Shown here: positions 25,145-33,544 of the stretch, piece by piece | Position numbering within the stretch: position 1 is the stretch's first letter | How the letters are laid out: the number at the start of each line of letters is the position of its first letter | Assembly: GCA_002296525.1 (NCBI GenBank) | Contig: DBIA01000008.1 | Location: 19,648 to 83,647 of the forward strand | DNA: 64,000 bases | Reading direction: 5' to 3' | Source: Candidatus Neomicrothrix sp. UBA814 | Lineage (GTDB): Bacteria > Actinomycetota > Acidimicrobiia > Acidimicrobiales > Poriferisodalaceae | Translations under genes and position numbers: made by a program | Notes under the pieces: generated by a model | What the model was told of the DNA's origin: nothing | The model's input: the letters and a program-made list of their open reading frames with translations, nothing else | The model's database searches: none

Positions 25145-25792
25145 ATGAACCCGGACGTCGGAACGCCTCAAAAAACAAATTTTACTGCCAGCGACGGAGT
25201 TTCTCTTGAGGCCGAGTACGTGATCCCTGAGTCAGCCAGCGCTATCGCCGTACTGTCACACCCTCACCCTTTGTATGGCGGAGACATGCACAACAACGTG
25301 GTTCATGCACTATTTGAGGCCTTACCAAAAGCGTCGGTAGCGACATTTAGATACAACTTCCGCGGTGTGCAGAACTCTGGTGGTAGCCATGGCGAAGGTA
25401 AACTTGAGATCCTCGACTGCCAAGCAGCCTTCTCCCACGCGGCGGGCTTGGTTCCGTCTGTACCTGTGTTTTCTGTCGGCTACTCCTTCGGAGCAGATGT
25501 CTCATTAAGCGCCGACACTTCGGCTCTTGCTGGCTGGGTTGGGATAGCGTCGCCTCTTGCACTGCTAGCACCAGGCGACATGAAGGCGAATTCCGACGCG
25601 CGTCCCGCTCTGCTTCTAGTGCCGAAAAATGACCAATATCGCTCCTTCGAAGAAGCCCAAGAGATTGTTAGCGACTGGACTGCCGCAACGGTGCAGCAGC
25701 TTGACACAGGGGACCACTTCTTATTCGGGGAAACTCAACAGGTCTCTGAACTAGTGAGTTCTTTTATCGCCGACTGCATTGCCACCAAGTGA
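25145..25792 (+). CDS. Alpha/beta hydrolase, COG2945-like
   Basis: A 215-residue alpha/beta hydrolase. It has the LSHPHPLYGGDMHNNVV oxyanion segment typical of the COG2945 group, the FNFRGVG-like YNFRGVQNSGGSHG segment and the nucleophile elbow GYSFGAD (Ser about 118), with a C-terminal GDHFLFG giving the His. The substrate is unknown. The ATG at 25145 is chosen because the conserved fold begins right after it; the open frame further upstream runs through the opposite-strand GroES-like gene. Confidence 0.88.
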   Translation: MNPDVGTPQKTNFTASDGVSLEAEYVIPESASAIAVLSHPHPLYGGDMHNNVVHALFEALPKASVATFRYNFRGVQNSGGSHGEGKLEILDCQAAFSHAAGLVPSVPVFSVGYSFGADVSLSADTSALAGWVGIASPLALLAPGDMKANSDARPALLLVPKNDQYRSFEEAQEIVSDWTAATVQQLDTGDHFLFGETQQVSELVSSFIADCIATK

Positions 25793-25804
25793 GCAGCCTT
25801 GAGC

Positions 25805-26128
25805 TCATAACCTTGTAAGTCGGTGTCGGTTTGCTGCGACCAGCCGATAGCCGATTGCCGCGATCCACGAAACCGGTGGGATCATCATCACTACTCCCAA
25901 AACCCGCCAGATGCCTCCTAGCCGACGCAAGGTCTTAGCGACCGCTTTATGACCTGCGAGCCTGAGATCGCCCTCGATCCACCAAAGGGAACGCTTAGCA
26001 TCGCTCTTGGAAAGGTTCATTCGATCCAGATCCGGCTCTGTACCTGGACTCATCGGGATAGAAGCTCGCTGCTCTACCCAAGCGGCACATCGGCAGCAAA
26101 ACGTGCATTCTCCGTCGTAAACCAACAC
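25805..26128 (-). CDS. DCC-family thiol-disulfide oxidoreductase-like protein (DUF393)
   Basis: A 107-residue protein beginning with VYDGECTFCCRC, the DxxCxxC signature of the DCC/DUF393 family of thioredoxin-like proteins. A hydrophobic stretch about residues 72-92 may associate with the membrane. The role of this family is not settled. It is convergent with the hydrolase gene and starts 9 bases beyond the end of the upstream DUF1330 gene. Confidence 0.82.
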   Translation of the reverse strand: MLVYDGECTFCCRCAAWVEQRASIPMSPGTEPDLDRMNLSKSDAKRSLWWIEGDLRLAGHKAVAKTLRRLGGIWRVLGVVMMIPPVSWIAAIGYRLVAANRHRLTRL

Positions 26129-26137
26129 CGGTGAGCT

Positions 26138-26425
26138 TTACCCCAGCCCTTGAGCCAACGCTGCTCGTGAATCTGTTGCGGCCATCCGCAATGGCAAAGC
26201 CTTTTGGTATTCAGGAGATTCGTACCACTCCCTAAAGGCATCTTCATCCTCAAATTCAAGAATCACGAGGCGAGTTCCGTGCCAATCGCCTTCAACCGCT
26301 GCGACAGCATTGTCGACCACCACAGCTTTTCCTCTCCCTAGCGAGGAAGCTTTAGCTGCTTCCATGTAGGCATTCAACCCATCAGGGTCATGAACCTCTT
26401 CTTGAACCACGAAATAAACCGACAT
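26138..26425 (-). CDS. DUF1330-family protein
   Basis: A 95-residue ferredoxin-like alpha/beta protein. YFVVQEEVHDPDGLNAYMEAA at the start, GDWHGTRLVILEFEDEDAFREWYESPEYQ in the middle and an R-x-AATDSR ending are typical of DUF1330, a stress-associated family without known activity. ATG 26425 has an ideal AAGGAG nearby, so the upstream in-frame codons to 26479 are not used. Confidence 0.88.
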   Translation of the reverse strand: MSVYFVVQEEVHDPDGLNAYMEAAKASSLGRGKAVVVDNAVAAVEGDWHGTRLVILEFEDEDAFREWYESPEYQKALPLRMAATDSRAALAQGLG

Positions 26426-26527
26426 GTCGTTCTCCTTGTCGCAACGACGACAGAAAGTATCAAAAGTCAGACCCAACAATTAATTAACTGGGAGCTTTAG
26501 CGTTTATTCCAACTTGAAAGATGAGCC

Positions 26528-28156
26528 TCAAGAATCGGTGATCTGCTCAATGGGCGACACGGTCGCACCGGCGTCGCTGTCGGCACCCCAGTAGGCATCT
26601 CTTAATAGACGCTTGTATAGCTTTCCGGTCGGTAGTCGGGGCAACTCATCCATGAAGTCGATGGAGCGCGGCACCTTGTATCCGGCTATGTGCTCACGAG
26701 CAAACTCGGTAAGTCGCTTAGCTAGCGGTTCATCTCCTCGAGCTCCGTCCATTGGCTGCACCACAGCCTTTACTTCTTCACCAAAATCTTCGTTCGGTAC
26801 CCCAAAAACAGCCACATCAGCTACTTCCGGGTGAAGAATAAGGCAGTCTTCGATCTCTTGAGGGTAAATATTTACCCCGCCTGAAATGATCATGAAAGCC
26901 TTGCGGTCAGTGAGGTACAGGAAGCCGTCTTCGTCTACGCGGCCCACATCGCCAAGAGTCGTCCACAGCGGATTATCAGGATGTTGGGAGCTACGAGTTT
27001 TGTCGGGAGCTTGGTGATACTCAAAGGTCTGTTCTTCTCGTTCGAAATAGATCAGGCCCGATTCACCAGTTGGGAGCTCAGTCCCATCCTCATCACATAT
27101 ATGTAACGTTCCGATCAGCGGCTTGCCCACAGTGCCTGGGTGGGCTACCCAGTCATCAGGTCCGACGTAGCAGAAGCCATTTAGTTCAGTGCCGGCATAA
27201 TATTCGTGCAAAATGGGACCCCACCAGTCCAGCATTTGCTTCTTCACCTCTACCGGGCATGGGGCAGCAGCGTGGATTGCGACCTTGTGCGTCGACAAAT
27301 CGTTTTTGCTGCGATCTTGTTCAGATAATTTCAACATTCGAGTAAACATGGTGGGAACCCACTGCGAATGCGTTACTCCGTACCGTTCTATTGCTTCTAG
27401 TGCTTCAAGCGGATCAAATTTCTCTAAGACCACCACAGTCCCCCCAACTGATTGAGTTCCCGTAGTAAAACCCAACGGAGCTGAGTGGTACAGAGGTGCC
27501 GGGGATAGGTAAACCGACTCAGTGTCCATTCCAAATATGCCGCCAACTAAGCCCGCCCCGATTAAGTCAGGGTCACTTATTTCAGATCCATCAAGTGGGC
27601 GCTTGATTCCTTTGGGTTTCCCAGTCGTTCCCGAGCTGTAAAGCATCAGGGACCCCCGCGGCTGCTGATCGAGGGGTTCAGCAGGATATTGCTCCACAGT
27701 TGTTTCGAAGTTTTCAAAGCCTTCGACGCTATCTCCGAACATCAAACGCACGGGGCAGTTAGGGATTAAGGGCAGCATTTCGATTGCTACTTCCCGAACT
27801 GCTGTGCTTGCTACAAGCACCTGGGCCCCACAGTCTTCAACGATGTAAGCCGCTTCTTCTGCGGTGAGAAAGCGATTCACAGTTGTGAAATACAGTCCGC
27901 TTCGTATCGCAGCCCAATAGGTCTCGAAATACCGAATGTGGTTATCAGCGAAGATAGCGATGTGGTCACCAGGTCGAAGCCCAGCATCTCTCATCATTTG
28001 AGCAAATCGGCACGATCTCTCTTCAAGTTCCTGATACGAGAGCGATTCGCCCGTTCTCGCCATGACGACAGCAGTCTTATCGGGATTTGTTGCAGCGTGG
28101 ATACCTGGATAACTCATATTGTTGAAACTATCCGATGGGAACGCTTCACTCTTCAT
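26528..28156 (-). CDS. Fatty-acyl-CoA synthetase-like AMP-forming ligase
   Basis: A 542-residue adenylate-forming enzyme expected to activate a carboxylic acid as an acyl-AMP and then a CoA thioester. Signatures are LYSSGTTGKPKGIKR (about 170), YYAGTELNG (about 305), the hinge TDRKAFMIISGGVNIYPQEIE (about 430) and the catalytic Lys in PRLPTGKLYKR near the C terminus. FadD-like chain-length preference cannot be read. The ATG at 28156 overlaps hisF by 11 bases; ATG 28117 is an alternative that would avoid this. Confidence 0.9.
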   Translation of the reverse strand: MKSEAFPSDSFNNMSYPGIHAATNPDKTAVVMARTGESLSYQELEERSCRFAQMMRDAGLRPGDHIAIFADNHIRYFETYWAAIRSGLYFTTVNRFLTAEEAAYIVEDCGAQVLVASTAVREVAIEMLPLIPNCPVRLMFGDSVEGFENFETTVEQYPAEPLDQQPRGSLMLYSSGTTGKPKGIKRPLDGSEISDPDLIGAGLVGGIFGMDTESVYLSPAPLYHSAPLGFTTGTQSVGGTVVVLEKFDPLEALEAIERYGVTHSQWVPTMFTRMLKLSEQDRSKNDLSTHKVAIHAAAPCPVEVKKQMLDWWGPILHEYYAGTELNGFCYVGPDDWVAHPGTVGKPLIGTLHICDEDGTELPTGESGLIYFEREEQTFEYHQAPDKTRSSQHPDNPLWTTLGDVGRVDEDGFLYLTDRKAFMIISGGVNIYPQEIEDCLILHPEVADVAVFGVPNEDFGEEVKAVVQPMDGARGDEPLAKRLTEFAREHIAGYKVPRSIDFMDELPRLPTGKLYKRLLRDAYWGADSDAGATVSPIEQITDS

Positions 28157-28919
28157 CCGCCGGGGGTCGGACTACCACACCTTCGGCGCTAAGCGCTTCT
28201 TTGGCCTCCCGGATGCTGTGCTCTCCGAAGTGAAAAATAGATGCCGCTAGCAGAGCATCAGCTTTTCCTTCTACTGCGCCCTCCACCAAATGTTTCAGTG
28301 TGCCAACTCCCCCGCTCGCGATAACCGGCACATTCACGGCTTCGACTACTGCCCGGGTTAACTCAAGGTCGTAGCCATTTCTCGTTCCATCCCCATCCAT
28401 CGATGTGAGCAAAATTTCCCCTGCTCCTCGTTCAGTGACTTCCTTTGCCCAAGAGACAGCGTCTATGCCTGTATCTTCTCGGCCTCCCTTCACATACACA
28501 TTCCAAGTGCGGTTCTCGTTTGCTTTCGCGTCTATAGCGACCACTACGCATTGGGTGCCAAAAGCGGATGCGAGTTCCCCTATGAGGTCGGGGTTACTCA
28601 CTGCTGACGAGTTAATCGAAACTTTGTCCGCACCGGCTCGAAGAAGGGCGCGAGCATCGGCTGTAGACCGAATACCTCCACCGATCGTGAAGGGTATGTA
28701 GACCTCTTCGGCGACTCTTTCAGCTAGATCGACGATTGTTTTTCTGTTGTCTGAACTCGCTGTGATGTCTAAGAAAACGATCTCGTCGGCTCCTTCGGAG
28801 TCGTAGCGGGCGGCTAGTTCAACTGGATCCCCTGCATCACGAAGACCCACGAAATTGACCCCTTTCACCACGCGGCCCCTATCGACGTCTAGGCACGGGA
28901 TCACTCTTATGGATTTCAT
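28146..28919 (-). CDS. hisF: Imidazole glycerol phosphate synthase cyclase subunit
   Basis: HisF forms imidazole glycerol phosphate and AICAR using ammonia from HisH. The 257-residue barrel has catalytic Asp in IPCLDVDRGRVVKG (about 11) and in VVAIDAKAN (about 130), plus phosphate sites TIGGGIRS, LLTSMDGDGTRNGYD and ASGGVG. Its ATG overlaps the hisA stop by four bases. It ends the his block and its 3' end overlaps the acyl-CoA ligase gene. Confidence 0.97.
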   Translation of the reverse strand: MKSIRVIPCLDVDRGRVVKGVNFVGLRDAGDPVELAARYDSEGADEIVFLDITASSDNRKTIVDLAERVAEEVYIPFTIGGGIRSTADARALLRAGADKVSINSSAVSNPDLIGELASAFGTQCVVVAIDAKANENRTWNVYVKGGREDTGIDAVSWAKEVTERGAGEILLTSMDGDGTRNGYDLELTRAVVEAVNVPVIASGGVGTLKHLVEGAVEGKADALLAASIFHFGEHSIREAKEALSAEGVVVRPPADEE

Positions 28920-29653
28920 TTCCCCTCAATTACCGCAAGCGCCGCTGAAAGGTCGATGGTTCCATCGTGGATGGATTTTCCGACAATGACGCCGGCAAGA
29001 GTTTTGCCATCAACTTTCAGTCCGACTAACTCGGCTATATGCGAAAGAGCGCCAACGCCACCGCTTGCGATTACGTCTATGGATGTCGAAGCCAGCACCT
29101 GCGATAGCCCTTCAACATCTGAGCCAGTCCCCATTCCATCACGAATAATTTGAGTGACGATCAGAGCATCAACGCCACCGTTTTCATACCTCGGCAATAC
29201 ATCAAGGATTCTGAGACCGCTATCTCGCTCCCAACCTTGTGTAGCGACGTTCTCACCTCGGACATCGAGACCAACTGCAATGCCGTACCCCAGGGCCGCT
29301 ATTTCGTCCACTATTTGCGGATTTTCAATGGCTGCGGTGCCGATCACGCATCTCGATACTCCCACGTCGTATAACGTTTTCGCGGCTTCAACGGTACGCA
29401 CTCCCCCGCCGCATTGAACTGGGACGCCAACGGCATTCGCAATCGATGCGATGGTATCCAAGTTCTGGGATTTGCCGGATCGCGCAGCATCAAGATCAAC
29501 TACATGTATCCACGAGGCGCCAGCAGCTTCGAAGGAAGTCGCTACCTCGACGGGATCGACTTCGTATTGAATCTCGCGGTCGTAGTCGCCCTGAATCAAA
29601 CGGACACATTTCCCATTTCGTAGATCGATAGCCGGGTAGAGGTTAAAACTCAT
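28916..29653 (-). CDS. hisA: ProFAR isomerase
   Basis: HisA isomerises ProFAR to PRFAR. The 245-residue barrel has the catalytic Asp in LYPAIDLRNGKCVRL (about 10), the phosphate site QCGGGVRT and the second Asp in IIRDGMGTGSD (about 170), and ASGGVGAL. A separate trpF is present, so it is likely HisA only and not the dual PriA enzyme common in actinobacteria. Its start overlaps hisH by four bases. Confidence 0.95.
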   Translation of the reverse strand: MSFNLYPAIDLRNGKCVRLIQGDYDREIQYEVDPVEVATSFEAAGASWIHVVDLDAARSGKSQNLDTIASIANAVGVPVQCGGGVRTVEAAKTLYDVGVSRCVIGTAAIENPQIVDEIAALGYGIAVGLDVRGENVATQGWERDSGLRILDVLPRYENGGVDALIVTQIIRDGMGTGSDVEGLSQVLASTSIDVIASGGVGALSHIAELVGLKVDGKTLAGVIVGKSIHDGTIDLSAALAVIEGK

Positions 29654-30285
29654 CGAGATGCAACCTGTCGACAGAAGTTACTAGCGAAGACACGTCCCAA
29701 TTCGCCCGATTTTTCCGGGTGGAATTGTGTTGCCCAACAAGAACCCCGTTCAACCATCGCCGTAACGTCTTCTCCGTATTCGCATGTGGCTACCACGAAC
29801 TCGGTGTTGGTATCTGCCGCGTAGCTGTGAACGAAATACATCCAGGAGCGGTCACCGATATCTTCCAATAGTGGGCATTCAGGCTGACGAATATGCAATT
29901 CGTTCCACTGCATTTGAGGGCGCGGTAAGCCGTCGGGCAGCAAACGTACTCGTCCTGGAAATACTCCCAATCCGGGGACCTCGGGTGCCTCTTCCGAACC
30001 TTCAAACAACATTTGCATTCCTACGCAGATTCCCAGAAAGGGGGTTCCGGCCTCAATTGCCGAATAGACGGCGTCGTCCAACCTTGCTCTTCGTAATTGC
30101 TCCATACACGCGCCAAAATGACCCACCCCAGGGAGAACCACCGCCTCTGCCTGCGCTATTAAGCCTCGGTCGTCAGTCAGACGAACGTCAGCGCCGGCGC
30201 GTTGAAATCCCTTCTGTGCGGATCGCAGATTGCCTATGCCGTAGTCCAAAACAGCAATCAGCGGTCCTGATTTCGGTTCATTCAC
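29650..30285 (-). CDS. hisH: Imidazole glycerol phosphate synthase glutaminase subunit
   Basis: HisH frees ammonia from glutamine for HisF. The 211-residue class I amidotransferase has LDYGIGNLRS at the start, the nucleophile Cys in LGICVGMQMLFE (about 88) and His/Glu in TQFHPEKSG (about 195). I use GTG 30285 because GAGGG lies 7 bases upstream; the frame is open 15 codons further but would overlap hisB. Confidence 0.95.
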   Translation of the reverse strand: MNEPKSGPLIAVLDYGIGNLRSAQKGFQRAGADVRLTDDRGLIAQAEAVVLPGVGHFGACMEQLRRARLDDAVYSAIEAGTPFLGICVGMQMLFEGSEEAPEVPGLGVFPGRVRLLPDGLPRPQMQWNELHIRQPECPLLEDIGDRSWMYFVHSYAADTNTEFVVATCEYGEDVTAMVERGSCWATQFHPEKSGELGRVFASNFCRQVASR

Positions 30286-30295
30286 CGGATAACCC

Positions 30296-30886
30296 TCACA
30301 AAACACCTTTTGTCGAAGGCAGAACGTCATCGGCTATTCGAACTGCGTCATAGAGCGCTCTCGCAACTGCTTTAAAGCTAGCTTCGATGATGTGGTGGGT
30401 GTTTTTGCCGCGCAGCATCACCAAGTGCAGCGTTATACCGGAGGCCATAACAAAAGCTCGCCAAAACTCTTCGCAGAGCTGCGGATCAAAAGGAGGGTCC
30501 CCAAGAATCTTTTCCCCTGGGGGGTCGATTTCGTAATGCAGAAACGGTCGACCTGAAAGGTCCAGAATCACTTCTACTGCCGCCTCGTCAAGGGGAACCG
30601 AAATCGACGCGAAACGACGAACACCCTGTTTGTCGCCAAGTGCGTCCCCAAAGGCCTCTCCTAGGGCTATTCCGACGTCTTCAACAGTGTGATGTGAATC
30701 GATATCGATATCACCTTGGCAGTCAACCCGTAAGTCGAAGCGCGAATGTTTACCAAGCTGGCTAAGCATGTGATCGAAAAACGGGAGCCCGGTGCTTACA
30801 TCTACCTTGCCCGAGCCGTCCACGTTTACAAATAAGTCGATGCTTGTTTCTTTAGTTTGTCGCTGTCGTTCAGCTGTTCGTGTCAT
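30296..30886 (-). CDS. hisB: Imidazoleglycerol-phosphate dehydratase
   Basis: HisB dehydrates imidazole glycerol phosphate with two manganese ions. The 196-residue protein has the duplicated metal motifs DIDSHHTVEDVGIALGEA (about 65) and HHIIEASFKAVARAL (about 165), plus FFDHMLSQLGKHS. It is the single-function form without the phosphatase domain found in E. coli HisB; no separate histidinol phosphatase is nearby. It overlaps hisC by four bases. Confidence 0.96.
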   Translation of the reverse strand: MTRTAERQRQTKETSIDLFVNVDGSGKVDVSTGLPFFDHMLSQLGKHSRFDLRVDCQGDIDIDSHHTVEDVGIALGEAFGDALGDKQGVRRFASISVPLDEAAVEVILDLSGRPFLHYEIDPPGEKILGDPPFDPQLCEEFWRAFVMASGITLHLVMLRGKNTHHIIEASFKAVARALYDAVRIADDVLPSTKGVL

Positions 30887-31959
30887 TTGATCGCCCCTTC
30901 GAGAGCCTCAATAAAACTGTCGTTTTCGTTTGCAGTACCCACAGTCACCCGTAAACAATCCGCTAAACCTGGCCAATTGGAGCAGTTTCTTACCAAAATC
31001 GATTGTGCTAGCAGTCGATGCCAAAGCTCATTCCCATCAACGCCGCACTCAGTTGTTCTAAACATAAGAAAATTAGCTTGTGAAGGAAAAACCTCTAAGC
31101 CCAGAGCTGAAAGAGCTTCTGCAATTCTTTGCCTTTCCGCTGATATTTGCGCGACGCGTTGTTCCATCTCGTCGCGGAACCTAAGAGCTATCCGCCCCGC
31201 GATTTGCTTCAAAGAGTCTAAATGGTACGGAAGTATCACTTTCTCAAACTCAGGCAACATCCAAGGAGGGGCGACGCAATAGCCGAGGCGAACTCCGGCC
31301 ATAGACCAAGTCTTGGAAAAAGTTCGCGTTACCACTAGCGATTCAGGCGCTTCAGTCTGCTTCAAGGTTTCGATTGCAGTGAAGTCGGCAAACTGACCAT
31401 AGGCCTCATCGACAACAACCACTCCCGGCGACTTTGACACCGCTAGCTCAACGATCTCCAGACTTTCGGGTGTACCAGTTGGATTGTTTGGCGAGCAAAG
31501 AAATAGAAGGTCAGGCCTCTCCGAATCGATTATCGCCTCTAATTCTGACTCCGAAATTCTAAAATCCTTATCTCGCCCAGCCTCAACTACTCGGCATTGA
31601 GTAGTCCGAGCTATTTGGCCGTACATGGCGTAAGTGGGCTCAAATGTCACGGCAGTTCGTCCATGCCCTCCAAATGTGAGACAAAGGGTTTGTAGAACTT
31701 CGTTAGACCCATTGGCAACGAATATCTGTCCTGCTTCGACCTCATGAAGGTCTGCCAATTCTTCCCTAAGGGACTGCGCTACTCGATCGGGGTAACGATG
31801 CCAATCGACCTTGGTGGCTTCCGCCAGAAACGCTGCCTGAAATTCTTCGGGGGGCGCTAACGGCGCTTCATTGGTGTTGAGGCGGACCTTAACTTCAACC
31901 TGAGGAGAGTGATAACCGTCCATCGATCGCAGGTCGTCTCGCACAAGCGGCCGTTTCAC
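30883..31959 (-). CDS. hisC: Histidinol-phosphate aminotransferase
   Basis: HisC is a PLP enzyme that transaminates imidazole acetol phosphate. The 358-residue class I/II aminotransferase has LNTNEAPLAPP at the start, ANGSNEVLQTL, SPNNPTGT (about 170), VDEAYGQF and the PLP Lys in RTFSKTWSMAGVRLGY (about 220). The GTG start overlaps the hisD stop by four bases. Confidence 0.95.
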   Translation of the reverse strand: MKRPLVRDDLRSMDGYHSPQVEVKVRLNTNEAPLAPPEEFQAAFLAEATKVDWHRYPDRVAQSLREELADLHEVEAGQIFVANGSNEVLQTLCLTFGGHGRTAVTFEPTYAMYGQIARTTQCRVVEAGRDKDFRISESELEAIIDSERPDLLFLCSPNNPTGTPESLEIVELAVSKSPGVVVVDEAYGQFADFTAIETLKQTEAPESLVVTRTFSKTWSMAGVRLGYCVAPPWMLPEFEKVILPYHLDSLKQIAGRIALRFRDEMEQRVAQISAERQRIAEALSALGLEVFPSQANFLMFRTTECGVDGNELWHRLLAQSILVRNCSNWPGLADCLRVTVGTANENDSFIEALEGAIK

Positions 31960-33260
31960 GGCTTTATCCCCTCATTAGCCCATCTTTCGCGTTCTCGCAC
32001 TGACGCTGCGTGCGCCCAAAGACCCTCCGCCTCAGCTATTTCCGAGACCGCCGGGCCAACCGTGTCGAATCCTTCTTTTGAAACCTCAATAACGTGCATA
32101 CGTTTTTGGAAGTCATCGACAGTTAGCGCTCCGCTAAATCGCGCTGTGCCAGCTGTCGGCAATACATGTGAGGGTCCCGCCACATAATCACCTATTGACG
32201 CTGGTGCCCAATTACCTATGAAAACAGCCCCTGCATTTCGGATGGACCCGGCCAACTCTTTAGCGTTATCGCACATGAGCTGCAGGTGCTCCGGTGCAAT
32301 GGCATTAACGACTTCTACAGCGTCTGCAGGTCCATCTACTAGACACAGATACCCGCCGTCAGTCAGAGTTTCTAATGTTTCATTGCGACGCGGAGACAAC
32401 GAGACAATGTCTTCGATCGCCGATTCGACCTCGTGCGCGTACTTTTCATTCCATGTAACCAACCATGCTCTGCCTCCTGGGCCATGTTCAGCCTGGAGAA
32501 CAAGGTCAACTGCAGCTGAGCTGGTGGGACAGCTTTCGTCCCCTACGACCACTATCTCCGAAGGCCCTGCAAATGCCGCCGCGATTCCAACGGTACCCGC
32601 CACCTCCTGTTTCGCAGTTGCTACCCATGCGTTACCCGGGCCGGCTATGACGTCTACAGCGCGCATACTTTCAGTGCCGTAAGCCATAGCCCCTATTGCT
32701 TGGACACCGCCTATTTTGTAGAGCTCACCAACGCCACAAAGGTACGCAGCGGCCAAAACCGCTTGATCGGTCTCCCCTCTGGGGTTCGGGGGCGTGCAGA
32801 CAACAATCTCGTTTACGCCTGCTGCTCTCGCCGGTAACGCAGTCATTAAAACAGTCGACGGATAAGAAGCAAGGCCGCCGGGGATGTACAACCCAGCGCG
32901 TTCGACCGGCTGAGGGACACTCAAGACCGTGATCGCGTCCTGAGTCACCTCGTGCGATTGGGCCCTTTCCCCTTGATGGAATTCTAGGATTCGATCGTGC
33001 GCCACCTGGAGAGCGCTGGCTAGACCCTTGTCCAGTGCTTCCCATGCTTCGCTCAAGATCTCTGGGGCAACGCGAAAGTCGGCAATATCGACGCCATCAA
33101 ACTGAGAAGTTAGGGACCTAACGGCTTCGTCGCCTCCATCGCGAACCTTTGAGAGAATCTCTCTCACGGCAGCGGTCGGCATGCCCGCGCTTGCATTGAA
33201 GCGCGGTAGTAGAGAAGTAAAGGGCTTATTAGCGCCTCGAAGATCGATGCGTTGCAACAC
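31956..33260 (-). CDS. hisD: Histidinol dehydrogenase
   Basis: HisD oxidises histidinol to histidine in two NAD-linked steps. The 434-residue protein has RAGLYIPGGLASYPSTVLMTALPA (about 118-141), the zinc-binding region with QAEHGPGG, and the catalytic Glu-His pair in IAPEHLQL (about 325), plus GPSHVLPT. It leads the his cluster; hisG and hisIE are not in the window. GTG 33260 appears leaderless. The usual leader peptide with histidine codons is absent. Confidence 0.97.
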   Translation of the reverse strand: MLQRIDLRGANKPFTSLLPRFNASAGMPTAAVREILSKVRDGGDEAVRSLTSQFDGVDIADFRVAPEILSEAWEALDKGLASALQVAHDRILEFHQGERAQSHEVTQDAITVLSVPQPVERAGLYIPGGLASYPSTVLMTALPARAAGVNEIVVCTPPNPRGETDQAVLAAAYLCGVGELYKIGGVQAIGAMAYGTESMRAVDVIAGPGNAWVATAKQEVAGTVGIAAAFAGPSEIVVVGDESCPTSSAAVDLVLQAEHGPGGRAWLVTWNEKYAHEVESAIEDIVSLSPRRNETLETLTDGGYLCLVDGPADAVEVVNAIAPEHLQLMCDNAKELAGSIRNAGAVFIGNWAPASIGDYVAGPSHVLPTAGTARFSGALTVDDFQKRMHVIEVSKEGFDTVGPAVSEIAEAEGLWAHAASVRERERWANEGIKP

Positions 33261-33267
33261 GCTATTG

Positions 33268-33273
33268 AGGGTA
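33268..33273 (-). promoter_or_regulatory. Putative -10 element of the his operon (leaderless)
   Basis: TACCCT on the minus strand lies 7 bases before hisD GTG 33260, with no Shine-Dalgarno sequence. It leaves no room for an attenuator. Confidence 0.45.
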
Positions 33274-33327
33274 CCGCTGACAGAGGGCTACATAGAAGCG
33301 GATATCGCCTCTACCTGACTCGGACTG

Positions 33328-33333
33328 TATCGT
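33328..33333 (+). promoter_or_regulatory. Putative -10 element of the small gene at 33340 (leaderless)
   Basis: TATCGT lies 6 bases before ATG 33340. TGACT about 12 bases further upstream is a weak -35-like match. Confidence 0.45.
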
Positions 33334-33339
33334 TCTTCC

Positions 33340-33534
33340 ATGGTCTCCCAAGCAGAGCTCTCATCTCTCGAAACAGCCATTAGAGAGTTGAGCGAACGAA
33401 TCACAGTCGCCGCTGATGAACTGGTAGGAACCAAGCAGGAAGATGTGGCTCTCGATCTTTACGACGTTGAACGCAGCTTGAAGACCGCTCAACGTCGCAT
33501 AGCTCGAGCCGCTCAGGGTCTTGCGGACTCTTAG
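33340..33534 (+). CDS. Small conserved helical protein
   Basis: A 64-residue protein with no cysteine and a strongly helical, charged composition (ETAIRELSERI, VERSLKTAQRRIARAAQ), probably two helices forming a hairpin. I do not recognise the family. It is divergent from hisD and has its own leaderless-type promoter, which supports it as a real gene. It is convergent with the HpcH/HpaI gene 11 bases downstream. Confidence 0.65.
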   Translation: MVSQAELSSLETAIRELSERITVAADELVGTKQEDVALDLYDVERSLKTAQRRIARAAQGLADS

Positions 33535-33544
33535 GAAATCGTAA

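Noticed and set aside
28916..29653. HisA as the dual-function PriA isomerase
   Set aside because: A complete, separate trpF lies in the trp cluster, so the bifunctional role is not needed.
29784..30353. Long plus-strand open frame of 189 codons opposite hisH and hisB
   Set aside because: It is antisense to two well-supported his genes and its protein is Arg/Pro-rich without any domain, as expected of a shadow frame.
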